A DNA stretch of 64,000 nt from Devosia enhydra (GCF_900119845.1 NZ_FPKU01000001.1:124001-188000), one strand, 5' to 3'. Positions 9,255-19,241 are shown, numbered from the stretch's first letter. Notes: a model not told the origin generated them from the sequence alone. Made by a program: numbers and translations.

Positions 9255-9955
9255 CGGTGGAGCCAAGGCCCGACATCGCTGTGGAAATCCGCGGATGCTC
9301 CGTGGAAATTCCCTTGAAGGGTGTGAACGCAAGTTCGCTTGACGATGAACGGTTGGTCGTCAGAGGGCGCCAAAGCTTCCTGCTGGCCCTCAACTCCATC
9401 GATTTCACCATGAGGCGTGGGGAGCGTGTTGGCATTTTAGGCAGCAACGGGAGCGGAAAGACCACGCTTCTACGGCTGATCAGCGGATTGCTGCCGGCGG
9501 ATAGCGGATCAGTCCGGGTCAGTGGAAGCGTTCGTCCGCTGATCACAATCGGAGCTGGAACCTTGCCGGCGCTGACGGGCAGGCAAAACGCCAAGATGCG
9601 GTATGGCTTGCTGGAACTGAGGGCGACCACCCTGGCCGAATACGTTTCAAGCGTGGAGAGTTTTGCCGAACTCGGCGGCTTCTTTGACCTTCCTGTCGGC
9701 ACCTACTCGCCTGGGATGCTTAGCCGACTCCAATTTGCCATGAGCACGATTGAGCCCGCTGATATCCTAATCCTCGACGAATGGCTGGGCGTCGCAGACA
9801 AGGACTTTCACGACCGTGCTAGAGAGCGGCTTTTGAGGTTTGCCGATCAAAGCGAGTGTCTACTGCTGGCCTCGCACGACGAGAGACTGCTCGATGAACT
9901 AACCACCCGCAAGGTGGTACTTGATCGCGGCCGGCTAATTTCAGACACCATCTAA
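9242..9955 (+). CDS. ABC transporter ATP-binding protein for polysaccharide export
   Basis: The start is the ATG at 9242 inside the end of the permease gene. Walker A is GSNGSGKTTLL, Walker B is ILILDEWLG, and the signature is the YSPGMLSRLQFAM form typical of KpsT/Wzt-type exporters. The switch His is present (LLLASHDERLL). About 237 residues, so no C-terminal carbohydrate-binding domain as in long Wzt proteins; substrate choice is probably made elsewhere. It energises the permease encoded just upstream. Confidence 0.92.
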   Translation: MDRVTVEPRPDIAVEIRGCSVEIPLKGVNASSLDDERLVVRGRQSFLLALNSIDFTMRRGERVGILGSNGSGKTTLLRLISGLLPADSGSVRVSGSVRPLITIGAGTLPALTGRQNAKMRYGLLELRATTLAEYVSSVESFAELGGFFDLPVGTYSPGMLSRLQFAMSTIEPADILILDEWLGVADKDFHDRARERLLRFADQSECLLLASHDERLLDELTTRKVVLDRGRLISDTI

Positions 9956-10159
9956 TGGTCGGCGGGTAGTGGCAGACGCATTGCTTCGGCCGCCGGCGTC
10001 GCCAAGTTGCACCCCATTGGCTTCCCACGCGGAGTGCGAAATTCGCTGTTGGAGGCGTATTGTTCCGAAATACTAGGTGGGCAGCCGATCAGTACCTTGT
10101 CGTCTCCCGAGCCATTTTTGAAACGTCGGGTCAAATGGGTTCGAAGCCGCTATCGCGTC

Positions 10160-10335
10160 GCTCTTCTCCTCGCCGTTCCCCCATTACATTTATCCCGCAA
10201 TTTCCCGTCGGCCTGCCTGAAGCTCCCTCACACACTTCAATGGCGACGGACAAAAGGCGCGTTCATGTCGCCACATCCCTCATCCCTTCGTGTCGTCAAT
10301 CCCAACCACGGTCCCCTCGACCCGCCGCCTGATCC
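10160..10335 (+). pseudogene. Leader and N-terminus of an unknown gene, paralogous to 22.8-23.1 kb
   Basis: From about 10180 the DNA parallels 22830-22980: CCCGCAATTTC, TGAAGCTCC, TCACAC, then a start ATG (10265) encoding MSPHPSSLRVVNPNH against MSPDPTALRVVHPDH in the other copy. Similarity ends near 10330, where a glycosidase remnant begins in the same frame. The parent family is not recognised. Confidence 0.5.
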
Positions 10336-10930
10336 TGTCGTTCATGCCCGTCGTTGCGCTGAGGCTGCTCCGATCAATAAGCCTTTCTGGATCTGCCCGG
10401 TCAATGAGCCGGTGATCTACCCCATGCTGGCTGGCATGCCTTAGGTCTCGGCAATCGATCTGGCGCTAACGATGGCGCGCGCCGCAAAGAATCATCATCC
10501 CGGTGTGAAGGTGCTGACCACCGACCCCGTCGTGGGTGTTGACGACAGGCAGTTCGCTGCGACGGACCGCCTTGTTGCTGCCGGCCTCGTTGATGTCGTG
10601 GGGGTTAACTACTACCCGCATACGGCCCGCACCTCCCTTGGCAAGGTCCTGCTCAATACCTGGCGCCGGTACGGCAAGCCAGTGATGGTCGCCGAGACCA
10701 GTTAGCACGACGGGCATCGGGAACAGCATCGACGCTTCCCGGGTTTCAACAAGGCCCACTGGCTCCAGCATGTCCGTGCCGCGGTAGCACTGCGGCCAGC
10801 ACGGGAGCTCACATCGTCGGCATGTGGTGGTACCCGATCATCGATTGCCCGCCTTGGAATCGGCCCGGCTCGCGTGACCGGTGGAGCCATGGGCTGATCA
10901 AGACAGACGGATCAGTCGAGCCGGCCCTTT
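10336..10930 (+). pseudogene. Glycoside hydrolase remnant
   Basis: Plus-strand fragments in order: KPFWICPVNEPVIYPMLAG (Asn-Glu-Pro, as at a retaining glycosidase acid/base), stop TAG at 10442, then VDVVGVNYYPHTA and YGKPVMVAETS (a possible nucleophile Glu), stop TAG at 10703. After another frameshift comes GAHIVGMWWYPIIDCPPWN and RDRWSHGLIKTDGSV. This matches a beta-glucosidase-like glycosyl hydrolase read through two stops and at least one frameshift, so it is non-functional. The exact family is not certain. Confidence 0.7.
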
Positions 10931-11071
10931 CCTCCGAGCTGGGGCAAACCCAGCGCCACCAGAGCGCGGCTTGATGCCGAACCGGTCACCTGCCTAGCGC
11001 ATGGCCTCGACTCCCTCGAGCCCGTCAAGCGCTCCGGGACTGGCGGCGGCAAAAGTTTCGTCCGGTAATCA

Positions 11072-11329
11072 TCAATCCGGCCGGGTAAGATTCGGCGGGT
11101 CGCTCGCGGGGAATGTCTGTTCGAGTTCGGCGTCCAATTCATCATCAAGGGCTTTGCGGTTGAGAATCTCTACACCGGTAGCAGTAATGAATGGACCGCC
11201 TTCATGCTGCTCAACAAGACCCATAGAGAGAAGTTTTGCATACACCATGGGGTCAACTTCCACGGGCTTGGCTGGGGCATCGAAGCGGGCAAGGGCCTCT
11301 GCTTCCTCTTCGGTCAATTCGGTCATCAT
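11072..11329 (-). CDS. Small acidic hypothetical protein
   Basis: 85 residues, MMTELTEEEAEALARFD at the start and DELDAELEQTFPASDPPNL near the end. The ending E..FPASDPP is a tail I know from several short alphaproteobacterial proteins of unknown role. The middle (DPMVYAKLLSMGLVEQHEGGPFITATGVEIL) looks like a winged-helix-like module. A ribosome binding site AAAGAG precedes the double ATG. No conserved operon partner is visible; function unknown. Confidence 0.6.
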   Translation of the reverse strand: MMTELTEEEAEALARFDAPAKPVEVDPMVYAKLLSMGLVEQHEGGPFITATGVEILNRKALDDELDAELEQTFPASDPPNLTRPD

Positions 11330-11473
11330 TGCTCTTTAGGCAGTGGAAACATACAGCAGGCCCTACAGTTGCCATGGGCTAGGGGGGCCACGGAGAGCCT
11401 ACATTCATGACGTCCGGGTCAAGGGCCGGTCCCCTACTTGGTCTGAGCCAAAGCCTGAGGCAATGTGTGCCGC

Positions 11474-11713
11474 TCAGTTCTCTACTCGCTGAGTGTCCGG
11501 GGGATGTGCTTCCAGCCGATCGAGCGTCTCGCCGGAACGGCGGGCTACTTCCGGGTTGTAGCGGTGATCTGGGGACGTCAACTCGTACCCGCGCAGCTCA
11601 TCAACGGTTATGCCTGCCGCAGCGGCAAATGCATCGGGCTCCATGCCCAATGACAGCCGGCGGTTATGGTCACCCCTGGGCTGGCGTTCGGCAGGGCTCA
11701 CAGGAATCGACAT
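11474..11713 (-). CDS. Small HTH-like protein, duplicate of the 25.0-kb gene
   Basis: 79 residues from the ATG at 11713, chosen because GGAGG lies 6 nt upstream; an in-frame upstream start exists at 11743. The core RRLSLGMEPDAFAAAAGITVDELRGYE resembles a helix-turn-helix. It is nearly identical to the protein at 25007-25246, differing at a handful of positions such as Ser-for-Ile in ARRSGETL. It lies at one end of a duplicated segment whose following crp gene is ruined in this copy. Confidence 0.65.
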   Translation of the reverse strand: MSIPVSPAERQPRGDHNRRLSLGMEPDAFAAAAGITVDELRGYELTSPDHRYNPEVARRSGETLDRLEAHPPDTQRVEN

Positions 11714-11929
11714 GTCGGCCTCCATCTTCTGATGCTTGAACAAGCCTCAAGCGACGGAAAAGTTTCCCGTTCGTCGGTGCTGAAAGTCCTTCTAAAAGGG
11801 CGCCGAGTCGACCTGCTTGCGGCGTTCGCCGTGAACCAGCGCGAGGAACGCGGATGGGTGAGGCGCCGCTCGCCCTTTTTATACTCTCCAAACGTAGCGT
11901 CAGCTAAGGGACTAGATTCGAGCAGCTCT

Positions 11930-12210
11930 ATTTTTGATGCGGCGCTGGTGCGTAGGGCAGCAACGGGAACGTGCGATTCGCATGGACTGACGATAGGCCT
12001 GTTAGCGCGGCAAGGTGAGCCGGCGTGGCAGGAATCGGCTAGGACCAACCTAGGGTAATCCGGCTCTGCGAGCCCGCTTGGCAAGGTTTCGGAACAGAAA
12101 AGCCATGCGTTCAACAGCAAAGCCCGCCATACACATGACCTGCCAGCGGGCATTGTAATCGTTCTCGGCCCGGCGGCGCTTGAGCATAATGTTTCCTATC
12201 GTTATCTCGT
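11930..12210 (-). pseudogene. Remnant of a Crp/Fnr-type regulator (duplicate of 25367-26068)
   Basis: On the minus strand the DNA follows the intact crp-like gene: the cat/ttc blocks around CATGCGTTCAACAGCAAAGC, GGCGGCGCTTGAGCAT and GCAAGGTGAGCCGGCGTGGC all have close counterparts at 25527-25720. The frame is interrupted and the N-terminal half, intergenic region and first codons of the next gene are missing, so about 0.7 kb has been deleted compared with the intact copy. Confidence 0.7.
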
Positions 12211-12214
12211 TAGA

Positions 12215-12645
12215 GCCTGCTCGAACTTGCGGATGATGCCATGGCCCACCACGAAGCGGTCCAGACGCGAACTGCGATCTGTAGCTAAGCGGGAAAGTGC
12301 CGACGCGGTAGTCTCTAGAGGTTCGAAAGCAAGATCGGACACTTGTCCTTTGCCTCAGCCTCTCACTCTCCGAAAGCTGTACCGCGGGTTGCTCAGACTA
12401 TCAGCACCTCACGGAGCAAAAAGACTGCACTACGTTGACCAGCGGCGGCGGCGGGCAAGCGGAGATCACGGCGCTCGCCCAAGGCAGCAAGGCCGTCTAG
12501 CAATTGGCTGCGGCTCTCGAGGCAATCAACAGGCTGGTCGAGAAAGATCTGGGCGAGGGCAAGAGCATTTGAGACCGCATCGTCTGGGAGGTCGAGCAGC
12601 TGCATCAGGAGGTGCGAAACCTGGCCGAGCGGCTGAGGCCCCACT
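12215..12645 (+). pseudogene. Remnants of the DUF6894 gene and the following small gene
   Basis: Bases 12220-12400 parallel 26255-26425 (CTTGCGGATGATGCCATGGCCC onward) but begin after the normal start and contain changes that break the frame. Bases 12410-12645 parallel 26445-26690 and read EITALAQGSKAV, stop, QLAAALEAINRLVEKDLGEGKSI, stop, then WEVEQLHQEVRNLAERL. Both genes are decayed here. Confidence 0.65.
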
Positions 12646-12706
12646 GACCGGATATGGAGCAACGAGCGCACGATTAGGTTTCTAACGCTCCAACCGGGCA
12701 GTCACC

Positions 12707-13882
12707 TTAAGCTGGCTTCATGACCACCTTGATGCAGCCATCCTTCTTGTCCCTGAAGGTTTTGTAGAGCTCTGGGCCATCTTCGAGCCCGGCACGATGG
12801 GTGATGACGAAAGTAGGGTCCACCTTGCCTTGCACCACCATGTCGAGCAGCGGCTTGAGGTAGCGGTGGGTATGGGTCTGTCCAGTCTTGAGCGTCAGGC
12901 CCTTATTCATGAACGCGCCCATCGGCACCTTGTCGAGAAACCCCACATAAACGCCCGGCATCGAGATGGTGCCTCCCTTGCGGCAGGCCATGATCGCCTC
13001 GCGCAGTACATGCGGGCGGTCGGTGCCCAGCATCATCGCCTTCTTGGCCGCGTCGAGCAGGGAATCGGGGGAGGCATCGACATGGGCCTCGGTTCCCACG
13101 GCGTCGATGCAGCGATCCGGGCCCCGCCCGTCCGTCATCTCGAAGAGCATCTCGGGGATCGAGACCTCGTCGAAATTGAGGGTTTCAGCGTGCCCGTGCC
13201 GCTCGGCCATCGCCAGCCGCTCGGGGACATTGTCGATGGCAATCACCCGGCCTGCGCCCAAGAGCCAGGCGGACTGGATGGCGAACTGGCCCACCGGCCC
13301 ACAGCCCCAGATCGCCACCGTGTCGCCCGGCTCGATCTGGGCATTTTCGGCGGCCATGTAGCCCGTGGGGAAGATGTCTGAGAGGAACAACACCTGCTCG
13401 TCGGTCAATTCGTCGGGCACCTTGATCGGCCCGACATTGGCATAAGGCACGCGCAGATATTCGGCCTGCCCGCCGGCATAGCCCCCCAGCATGTGCGAAT
13501 AGCCGAACAGCCCCGCCGGAGCATGTCCCATGGCCTTGCGCGCCACATCGGCATTGCGGTTGGTGCGATCGCAGAGGGAGAACATGCCCTTCTGGCAGAA
13601 GAAGCACTCCCCGCAAGAGATGTTGAAGGGCACCACCACGCGATCGCCGGGCCTGAGGTTGGTGACGTCACGGCCCACCTCGATCACCTCGCCCATGGTT
13701 TCATGGCCCAGCACGTCCCCGGATTCCATACCGGGCATGAACCCGTCATAGAGGTGAAGATCGGATCCGCAGATGGCGCAGGCCGTGACCTTTATGATCG
13801 CATCATTGGCGTGGAGGAGTTTGGGGTCGTCGACGGTATCGAGGCGCACGTCATGCTTGCCGTGCCAGCAAAGGGCTTTCAT
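12707..13882 (-). CDS. Zinc-dependent alcohol dehydrogenase (formaldehyde dehydrogenase-like MDR)
   Basis: 391 residues from the ATG at 13882. Catalytic zinc ligands appear in [13 protein letters not shown] and GHETMGEV; the structural zinc lobe is [16 protein letters not shown] with four Cys. The Rossmann motif is [16 protein letters not shown]. The long insert ([21 protein letters not shown]) is typical of the glutathione-independent formaldehyde dehydrogenase branch of medium-chain dehydrogenases. Likely NAD-linked oxidation of a small alcohol or aldehyde in the cytoplasm; substrate not determinable. Divergent from the small gene at 13999 and close to other stress-protection genes. Confidence 0.9.
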   Translation of the reverse strand: MKALCWHGKHDVRLDTVDDPKLLHANDAIIKVTACAICGSDLHLYDGFMPGMESGDVLGHETMGEVIEVGRDVTNLRPGDRVVVPFNISCGECFFCQKGMFSLCDRTNRNADVARKAMGHAPAGLFGYSHMLGGYAGGQAEYLRVPYANVGPIKVPDELTDEQVLFLSDIFPTGYMAAENAQIEPGDTVAIWGCGPVGQFAIQSAWLLGAGRVIAIDNVPERLAMAERHGHAETLNFDEVSIPEMLFEMTDGRGPDRCIDAVGTEAHVDASPDSLLDAAKKAMMLGTDRPHVLREAIMACRKGGTISMPGVYVGFLDKVPMGAFMNKGLTLKTGQTHTHRYLKPLLDMVVQGKVDPTFVITHRAGLEDGPELYKTFRDKKDGCIKVVMKPA

Positions 13883-13998
13883 CGGATCGGTCCTGGAAGG
13901 TTGTCGGTGTGAACCAATCTCGCTTGGGCGCGCTGGTTCCAGAAGGAACTGGCCGCTCCTCTGGGTGTTCTCCGGGCGAGGCCACAAGGAGACCGACC

Positions 13999-14268
13999 AT
14001 GACCGGCACGGAAAAATCCCAGCGCGACGCGGCATTCCTCGCCCAGGAATTCGACATGCCCGCCACCGATGCGGCGGCACTCGTTAGCGGAAATCCTCGC
14101 GAGGATGAAGAGACACAGGCCCTTGCCGACGCGGTTCGAGAGGTGCGCGATCCGCTCGAGGGAATCCCGACGCCCGAGCCCTCGCACACACAATTCATTG
14201 CCGACAGCGACGAGGACGCGCTCAAGCCCGTGCTCAGCCGCCGTAATGACCGGCTGGGCGCTGGCTGA
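13999..14268 (+). CDS. Small acidic hypothetical protein
   Basis: 89 residues starting [19 protein letters not shown], with a strong ribosome binding site (AAGGAG, 7 nt spacing). It is highly acidic and likely partly disordered, ending [19 protein letters not shown]. It is divergent from the alcohol dehydrogenase gene with about 115 nt between starts. No domain recognised. Confidence 0.6.
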   Translation: MTGTEKSQRDAAFLAQEFDMPATDAAALVSGNPREDEETQALADAVREVRDPLEGIPTPEPSHTQFIADSDEDALKPVLSRRNDRLGAG

Positions 14269-14573
14269 GCGGCGAAGAGACGATCACAAGCCGCAGCGAC
14301 AAGCAGTAGCGCCATGAGCACATATCGCAGCGGGAAAACGCTTCGCGACAGACTAGGATCGGCAGCGCGGGCAGCGTGGACCGTTCCGGAGGGCATGCTG
14401 TGTGTCGGAAGTTGCAGCTCAGCGTTGGTCGAGGAAACGCCCGCCGCCTCGGCATCCGTGCCCACTGGCGCGACGGAGGGATGGGAGAAATCAACCTTGT
14501 CCCCGATGTCATCCTGCCTAATGGTCTTGCCGGATGAAGCTCATTCGGTAGGCGTGATTCCGGCCAACGGTCG
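14269..14573. other. Intergenic stretch
   Basis: About 300 nt with short frames on both strands but no recognisable product or repeat. Confidence 0.4.
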
Positions 14574-15161
14574 GTGGCATCGGTGACGTTCGCCTTTCAT
14601 ATCTGCGTCGACATGCAGCGCATGTTCGCAGAGGACACGGAGTGGCACGCCCCCTGGATGGCGCGGGTAGCTCCGGCAGTGACCGCACTGGCGGAAGCGC
14701 ACCCCTCCCGAACCGTATTTACGAGGTTTATTCCGCCCGCGCGGCCCGAGGAGAGCATGGGGGCATGGGAAGACTATTATCGTCACTGGCGATCGATGAC
14801 ACGGGAAGCGCTTCACCCGGAGCTCCTCGATCTGTTGCCGGCCCTCCAACGGCTGGTGCCTCCGGCGCGCATTTTCGACAAGCCGGTCTATTCGCCCTGG
14901 CACGGGGGTCGGCTTCACGAAGGACTGAGGCGACAGGGCGTCCGGACGCTGGTGGTAACAGGAGGAGAAACAGAAGTCTGCGTGCTCGCAACTGTGCTGG
15001 GCGCCCTTGATCTGGGATACCGCATCGTTCTGCCGATCGATGCACTTTGCAGTTCCGCCGACGAAACGCATGACGCCATGATTAGAATTTATGAGAGCCG
15101 CTTCGGGCTGCAAGTCATTACCACGACGACCGACGTCCTGCTCGCAGGATGGCCGGACTAG
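14574..15161 (+). CDS. Isochorismatase-like cysteine hydrolase
   Basis: About 193 residues. The cysteine-hydrolase triad is visible: Asp in FHICVDMQRMF, Lys in ARIFDKPVYSPW and Cys in VTGGETEVCVLATV, followed by the typical ALDLGYRIVLPIDALCSS. The family hydrolyses amides or ethers such as nicotinamide, carbamoylsarcosine or isochorismate; the substrate cannot be told. GTG at 14574 is the longest start; GTG at 14583 (MTFAFH) is an alternative. It lies between stress-type genes (alcohol dehydrogenase, manganese catalase). Confidence 0.87.
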   Translation: MASVTFAFHICVDMQRMFAEDTEWHAPWMARVAPAVTALAEAHPSRTVFTRFIPPARPEESMGAWEDYYRHWRSMTREALHPELLDLLPALQRLVPPARIFDKPVYSPWHGGRLHEGLRRQGVRTLVVTGGETEVCVLATVLGALDLGYRIVLPIDALCSSADETHDAMIRIYESRFGLQVITTTTDVLLAGWPD

Positions 15162-15176
15162 CGTCCAGCTGGTCTG

Positions 15177-15569
15177 TCAGGCATCGCGCTCTGCCTCGAT
15201 GGTCCGGGCGACCAAATGCCGTTCGTCTTCGGTCAGATGATCAGCCGCAGCCAGGATATCGCCCGGCTCCTTGCCAGCGACAATTGCCTGTCGTTCAGGC
15301 TTTTCGCGCCCCACCTGGGTTGCCAGAGCGGCGAAGTCCGTCGGGCCATGGGAATTATTCAGGCCAGTTCGCAGAAGCCGGATTGGGAAGCAGATGGCAT
15401 CGCGATGCGCGTCCGAAAGATCGCGCGGTTCCGCCAATGCCGAACTCTCGGCCTTGGTCAGAGCATCCACGAGGACTTGGCGTGGCAATGCGCCGTTATC
15501 GACGAGCGCCCGGCAGATTCCGTCCAGAGCGAGGCATAGCCCGGCCAGCTGCAGGTTAGCGGGGCCCAT
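15177..15569 (-). CDS. Conserved-looking hypothetical protein
   Basis: 130 residues from the ATG at 15569, chosen for the GGAG 8-10 nt upstream; upstream in-frame codons are Pro/Arg-rich and belong to another reading frame. Predicted largely helical (LQLAGLCLALDGICRALVD), with a tail ending HLVARTIEAERDA. Convergent with the isochorismatase-like gene (15 nt apart). No family recognised. Confidence 0.6.
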   Translation of the reverse strand: MGPANLQLAGLCLALDGICRALVDNGALPRQVLVDALTKAESSALAEPRDLSDAHRDAICFPIRLLRTGLNNSHGPTDFAALATQVGREKPERQAIVAGKEPGDILAAADHLTEDERHLVARTIEAERDA

Positions 15570-15765
15570 TTCTTCTCTCCTCGTCCTTAGCATCGCCGGG
15601 GAAACGCGCATCTCCGCCATTTTGTGGGGGGCGGGCGCCTCCGGGACGACGTTCGCGATAGGGATGCTCCTCATCTGATGGATGCGGGTCGAACGGCAAC
15701 TTCCCCGCACGGGAAGTGTTAAGCGGTGCTGTGTGGGGGGCGGAGGCGGGAACCTTAAGCTTCAC
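15556..15765 (-). CDS. Possible short basic/Pro-rich protein
   Basis: 69 residues from a GTG with AGAGGT upstream. Composition (HPYRERRPGGARPP) suggests disorder. It overlaps the start of the next gene by 14 nt, compatible with translational coupling, but coding is not certain. Confidence 0.35.
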   Translation of the reverse strand: MKLKVPASAPHTAPLNTSRAGKLPFDPHPSDEEHPYRERRPGGARPPQNGGDARFPGDAKDEERRNGPR

Positions 15766-15982
15766 GATGTTGACCTCTTGCTAGCGACTGGCTGCCTGAG
15801 CCCGCAGACCGACGTGCCAGGCCAAGCTCAACCTCGACGTGGCACCCACGTTCCATCGGCGTCGGTTCATCCATGCCGCTGATCGCAGACGCCCTCGTAT
15901 CGCGACGTCCTGTCCATCGTTGAGAAGGAACGAGGTGCACGGAGGGAGGTTGGCTCAGAACCTCACATTGGAGTGCCTCGAA

Positions 15983-16909
15983 ATGTTTATGCGTGTCGAC
16001 CGACTTATCACGGAACTTCCGCCGCCGGCCCAGCAAGACCCCAATGCTGCCGCTGCACTGCAGGAGCTACTTGGAGGGAAGTATGGCGAGATGTCGACGC
16101 TCGGAAACTACATGTTCCAGAGTTTCAATTTCCGCAGCAAGGACAAACTGCGCCCCTTTTATAGCCTCGTGGCTTCAATCACTGCTGAAGAGCTTGCCCA
16201 CGTAGAACTCGTGAGCAACGGCGTCGCCATGCTCAACAATGGACCTGATAAGCCCGCCGCTGACCGGAAGCCGGGCGGAGACATTTCCAAAACCCCTCAT
16301 GAGGCCATGAAGGATATCCGCCTCGCTTCCGCTTTTCTGTCGAATGGTGGCGGCGCAACGCCCGTCAACGCCAATGGGGTTTCGTGGAACAACGATTTTG
16401 TCACCACCACCGGCAATGTCATCTTCGACCTGCTGCACAACTTCCATCTGGAATGTGGTGCTCGCCTTCATAAGCTCCGAGTCTACGAGACCGTCAGCGA
16501 TCCAACCGGCCGGGAGGTCTGCGGCTATCTGCTGGTACGAGGTTCTGTGCACGCCCATTCGTATGCCCTCGCGCTCAAGAAGCTGACCGGCGTCGAGATT
16601 GAGAAGATGCTGCCCACCCCTAATATCCCGCTCGCCAAGATTCCCGAGTGCCAGAAGTACCTAGATGAGGGTTCGCACCGACGTCTCTACACTTGGAGCC
16701 TTGAGGATTACCGCGAAATTTCCGGCATCTGGTCCAATGACGAAGTGGCGCTCCCTGATGACCCTCCGGGAGCCCTAGAGGTGATCGAAGGCATGCCCGA
16801 CGGCGGCAAGATTCAGCAGCTGGTCGGCGTACCGTCAGCTTTCACGCCGGACTATGCGCCCGAGGAATTCTACGAAATCGCGGCTAAGCTGTACAAAGCT
16901 TCGCGCTGA
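15983..16909 (+). CDS. Manganese catalase
   Basis: About 308 residues from the ATG at 15983 (GGAG upstream). Non-haem dimanganese catalase: conserved helices supply the metal ligands in AALQELLGGKYGEMSTL, SITAEELAHVELVS and HLECGARLHKLRVYE, plus RGSVHAHSYALALKKLTG. Such enzymes disproportionate hydrogen peroxide in the cytoplasm. The C-terminal extension (DDPPGALEVIEGMPDGG) matches long Rhizobiales versions. It stands just upstream of exonuclease III, giving an oxidative-stress theme. Confidence 0.93.
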   Translation: MFMRVDRLITELPPPAQQDPNAAAALQELLGGKYGEMSTLGNYMFQSFNFRSKDKLRPFYSLVASITAEELAHVELVSNGVAMLNNGPDKPAADRKPGGDISKTPHEAMKDIRLASAFLSNGGGATPVNANGVSWNNDFVTTTGNVIFDLLHNFHLECGARLHKLRVYETVSDPTGREVCGYLLVRGSVHAHSYALALKKLTGVEIEKMLPTPNIPLAKIPECQKYLDEGSHRRLYTWSLEDYREISGIWSNDEVALPDDPPGALEVIEGMPDGGKIQQLVGVPSAFTPDYAPEEFYEIAAKLYKASR

Positions 16910-16991
16910 AAGGGTTGGCGGGGCGCGGCGGCAGTGCAGCCGTGCCTCGCTGCTTCAAGGCTAGACAGGCGCGGAACTCTGACAGGCGGCG

Positions 16992-17765
16992 ATGAAGATT
17001 GCGACCTTCAACATCAATGGCATCAATCGCCGGCTGGACAACCTGCTCGCCTGGCTCAAGGCCGCTGAGCCTGACGTCGTTTGCCTCCAAGAGCTCAAGG
17101 CGCGCCAAGAGCAGTTTCCTACATCTGCTATCGAAGCGGCTGGCTACGGCGCGATGTGGACGGGTGAGCCGCGGTGGAACGGCGTGGCTATCCTTGCTCG
17201 AGACGCGGAGCCGATCGTCACGGCGACGTCACTTCCGGGCGATCCTGCCGATCGGCAGAGCCGGTATATCGAAGCAGCCGTCGGCGGGATCCTCATCGCT
17301 TCGCTCTATGCTCCAAACGGCAATCCGAGACCCGGGCCCAAGTTCGATTACAAGCTGGCATGGACCGAGCGGCTGATGTCGAGGGCTGCCGAGCTGATGG
17401 CAATGAAGCTTCCGGTGGTGCTGGCCGGCGACTTCAACATCGTGCCAGAGCCGAGGGACATTTACCCGACCCGTTCCTATGACGAGAACGCTCTCGTGCA
17501 GCCCGAGAGCAGGGCCCTCTATCGGCGCCTGCTCGATCAAGGCTGGACCGACGCGCTGCGCAAGAAGCACCCCCGCGAGACGATCTACACCTTCTGGGAC
17601 TACATGCGGCAGCGCTGGGAACGGGACGCGGGACTGCGCCTCGACCATCTGCTGCTGAGCAAGCAGGTCGCCCGTCGCCTGGTCTCGGCCGGTGTCGATC
17701 GGGACGTCCGCGGCAGGCCGGGCGCCAGCGATCATGCGCCCGCGTGGATCACGTTGCGTTCGTGA
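16992..17765 (+). CDS. xth: Exodeoxyribonuclease III (AP endonuclease)
   Basis: 257 residues. Class II AP endonuclease of the EEP superfamily for repair of abasic sites and 3' blocks. Motifs: MKIATFNINGINRRL (Asn), VVCLQELKA (catalytic Glu), WNGVAIL, LAGDFNIVPEPRD (Asp/Asn) and GASDHAPAWI (Asp-His). It follows the manganese catalase by 82 nt in the same direction and could be co-transcribed; both protect against peroxide damage. Confidence 0.93.
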   Translation: MKIATFNINGINRRLDNLLAWLKAAEPDVVCLQELKARQEQFPTSAIEAAGYGAMWTGEPRWNGVAILARDAEPIVTATSLPGDPADRQSRYIEAAVGGILIASLYAPNGNPRPGPKFDYKLAWTERLMSRAAELMAMKLPVVLAGDFNIVPEPRDIYPTRSYDENALVQPESRALYRRLLDQGWTDALRKKHPRETIYTFWDYMRQRWERDAGLRLDHLLLSKQVARRLVSAGVDRDVRGRPGASDHAPAWITLRS

Positions 17766-17917
17766 GAGCGATTTTCCTTTAGTCGAAGTGGTCGCTGCCA
17801 ACGTAGTCGATGCGGTTTCGGAAAGGTAGTTCTCGAACTCGCCGTGCTCGGTGCGGAGGAACTCGCGGCAGTAAGTGAGGTTGGGGTGACGCACCCCGTT
17901 TGGCCTCGGAGCCCGTC

Positions 17918-19042
17918 ATGCCGCTGCTTGCTATATTGCGATTTGCCTTTGCCTTGTTCTCGGTAGCCGTCTATGGCGCTTCAGCTTATCTGCTGTGGCA
18001 ATGGTACCAAGGCGACATCGTACAGGTCGAGGGTGCTCTGATCCGCACCCGGGAAGACTGGCACCTCTGGGTTGGCCTCTTGCTGCTCGCTTGGGGATTG
18101 AGCGGCAAATTTCTCTGGCGCTTCATGCTAGCCAAGCCGGATCAAGAGGAGCCCACCAAGGCCCAACACGGTGTCGGCAGACAGATCGCCAGCAGTACCG
18201 GAAGCAGCCTCTTCGTCGAAGAAGTGGGCCCGGAAAATGGCCCGATTATCATCTTTACGCACGGTGCGGCCTGCAACAGCACGGTCTGGCAATACGCTAA
18301 ACGGCAGCTCGCTGACCAATTTCGACTGGTTCTCTGGGATCTGCCCGGGCTGGGGCGCTCCATCGCGGTTTCCGGGCAGCCTCTCGGCCCAAATCACTAT
18401 GCGGCAGACTTGGCCGATCTCCTGACCAGCCTTGGCCAGCCTGTTGTCCTCGTGGGGCACAGCATGGGCGGGATGACTATCCAGACTTTATTCGGCGATT
18501 TCCCTGCCTTAGCAGATCGCTACGTGCGAGGGGCCGTTCTAGTTAACACGACATACACGAACCCGCTCAAAACGATGATCTTGCCGCGAGTGGCGCAGGC
18601 TATCCGCTTCCCCCTTATTGAACCTCTGTCACGGCTCGCAATCGGGCTTCAACCACTGGCCTGGCTGTTCGCTTGGCAGAGCTATTTGAGCGGGTCGGCT
18701 CATATTGCGAGCAGATTCGGTTTCGGGAAATTCGTTACACGGAGCCAGCTTGAGCACGCGACCATTCTGTCGACGCGCAACGCGCCTGGAAGCATTGCGC
18801 GTGGTAACCTCGACATGTTCCGTTGGGATGCTTCAGCGACCCTGCACGGCCTCAATAAACCCACGCTGGTTCTCGCGGGAGAGCTGGACATTGTAACCAA
18901 GCCTAACGCCAGCGTCGTGATCGCGACCACTGCCCCTCGGGCGCAGCTTACAATTATCGCAGGCGTTAACCACATGGGCTTTATGGAACAGTCGCGGACA
19001 TACAACGATGCGATCGCGGCCTTCGTGCGATCGCTAGGATGA
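17918..19042 (+). CDS. Membrane-anchored alpha/beta hydrolase
   Basis: About 374 residues from the ATG at 17918 with GGAG upstream (TTG at 17900 is also in frame). Two N-terminal membrane segments (FAFALFSVAVYGASAYLLW and WVGLLLLAWGLSGKFLW) precede an alpha/beta-hydrolase domain with oxyanion loop THGAACNS, nucleophile elbow GHSMGG, acid Asp in AGELDIVT and catalytic His in GVNHMGF. Probably an esterase or lipase-like enzyme facing one side of the inner membrane; substrate unknown. It is followed by low-GC DNA without genes. Confidence 0.87.
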   Translation: MPLLAILRFAFALFSVAVYGASAYLLWQWYQGDIVQVEGALIRTREDWHLWVGLLLLAWGLSGKFLWRFMLAKPDQEEPTKAQHGVGRQIASSTGSSLFVEEVGPENGPIIIFTHGAACNSTVWQYAKRQLADQFRLVLWDLPGLGRSIAVSGQPLGPNHYAADLADLLTSLGQPVVLVGHSMGGMTIQTLFGDFPALADRYVRGAVLVNTTYTNPLKTMILPRVAQAIRFPLIEPLSRLAIGLQPLAWLFAWQSYLSGSAHIASRFGFGKFVTRSQLEHATILSTRNAPGSIARGNLDMFRWDASATLHGLNKPTLVLAGELDIVTKPNASVVIATTAPRAQLTIIAGVNHMGFMEQSRTYNDAIAAFVRSLG

Positions 19043-19241
19043 AAGCCAGACGATAAAAAGCCTCCTTTGACATGTGGATGGGCGTTCGCCGCCTATTTAT
19101 TTGATTACTGTAATGAACTTGGACTTAATAATTATATAATTCGTAATTCTTCTATTCGAATCGATCTAGTAACGCCATTTCTATGGCGTCGCGAATTATT
19201 TGGGCGCATAATTGTCCGTCAACCCGCCTTGCATGTGCTGT

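Noticed and set aside
13851-14465. 204-codon minus-strand frame overlapping the small gene at 13999
   Set aside because: Ser/Arg/Ala-rich random composition; the plus-strand gene has a good ribosome binding site.
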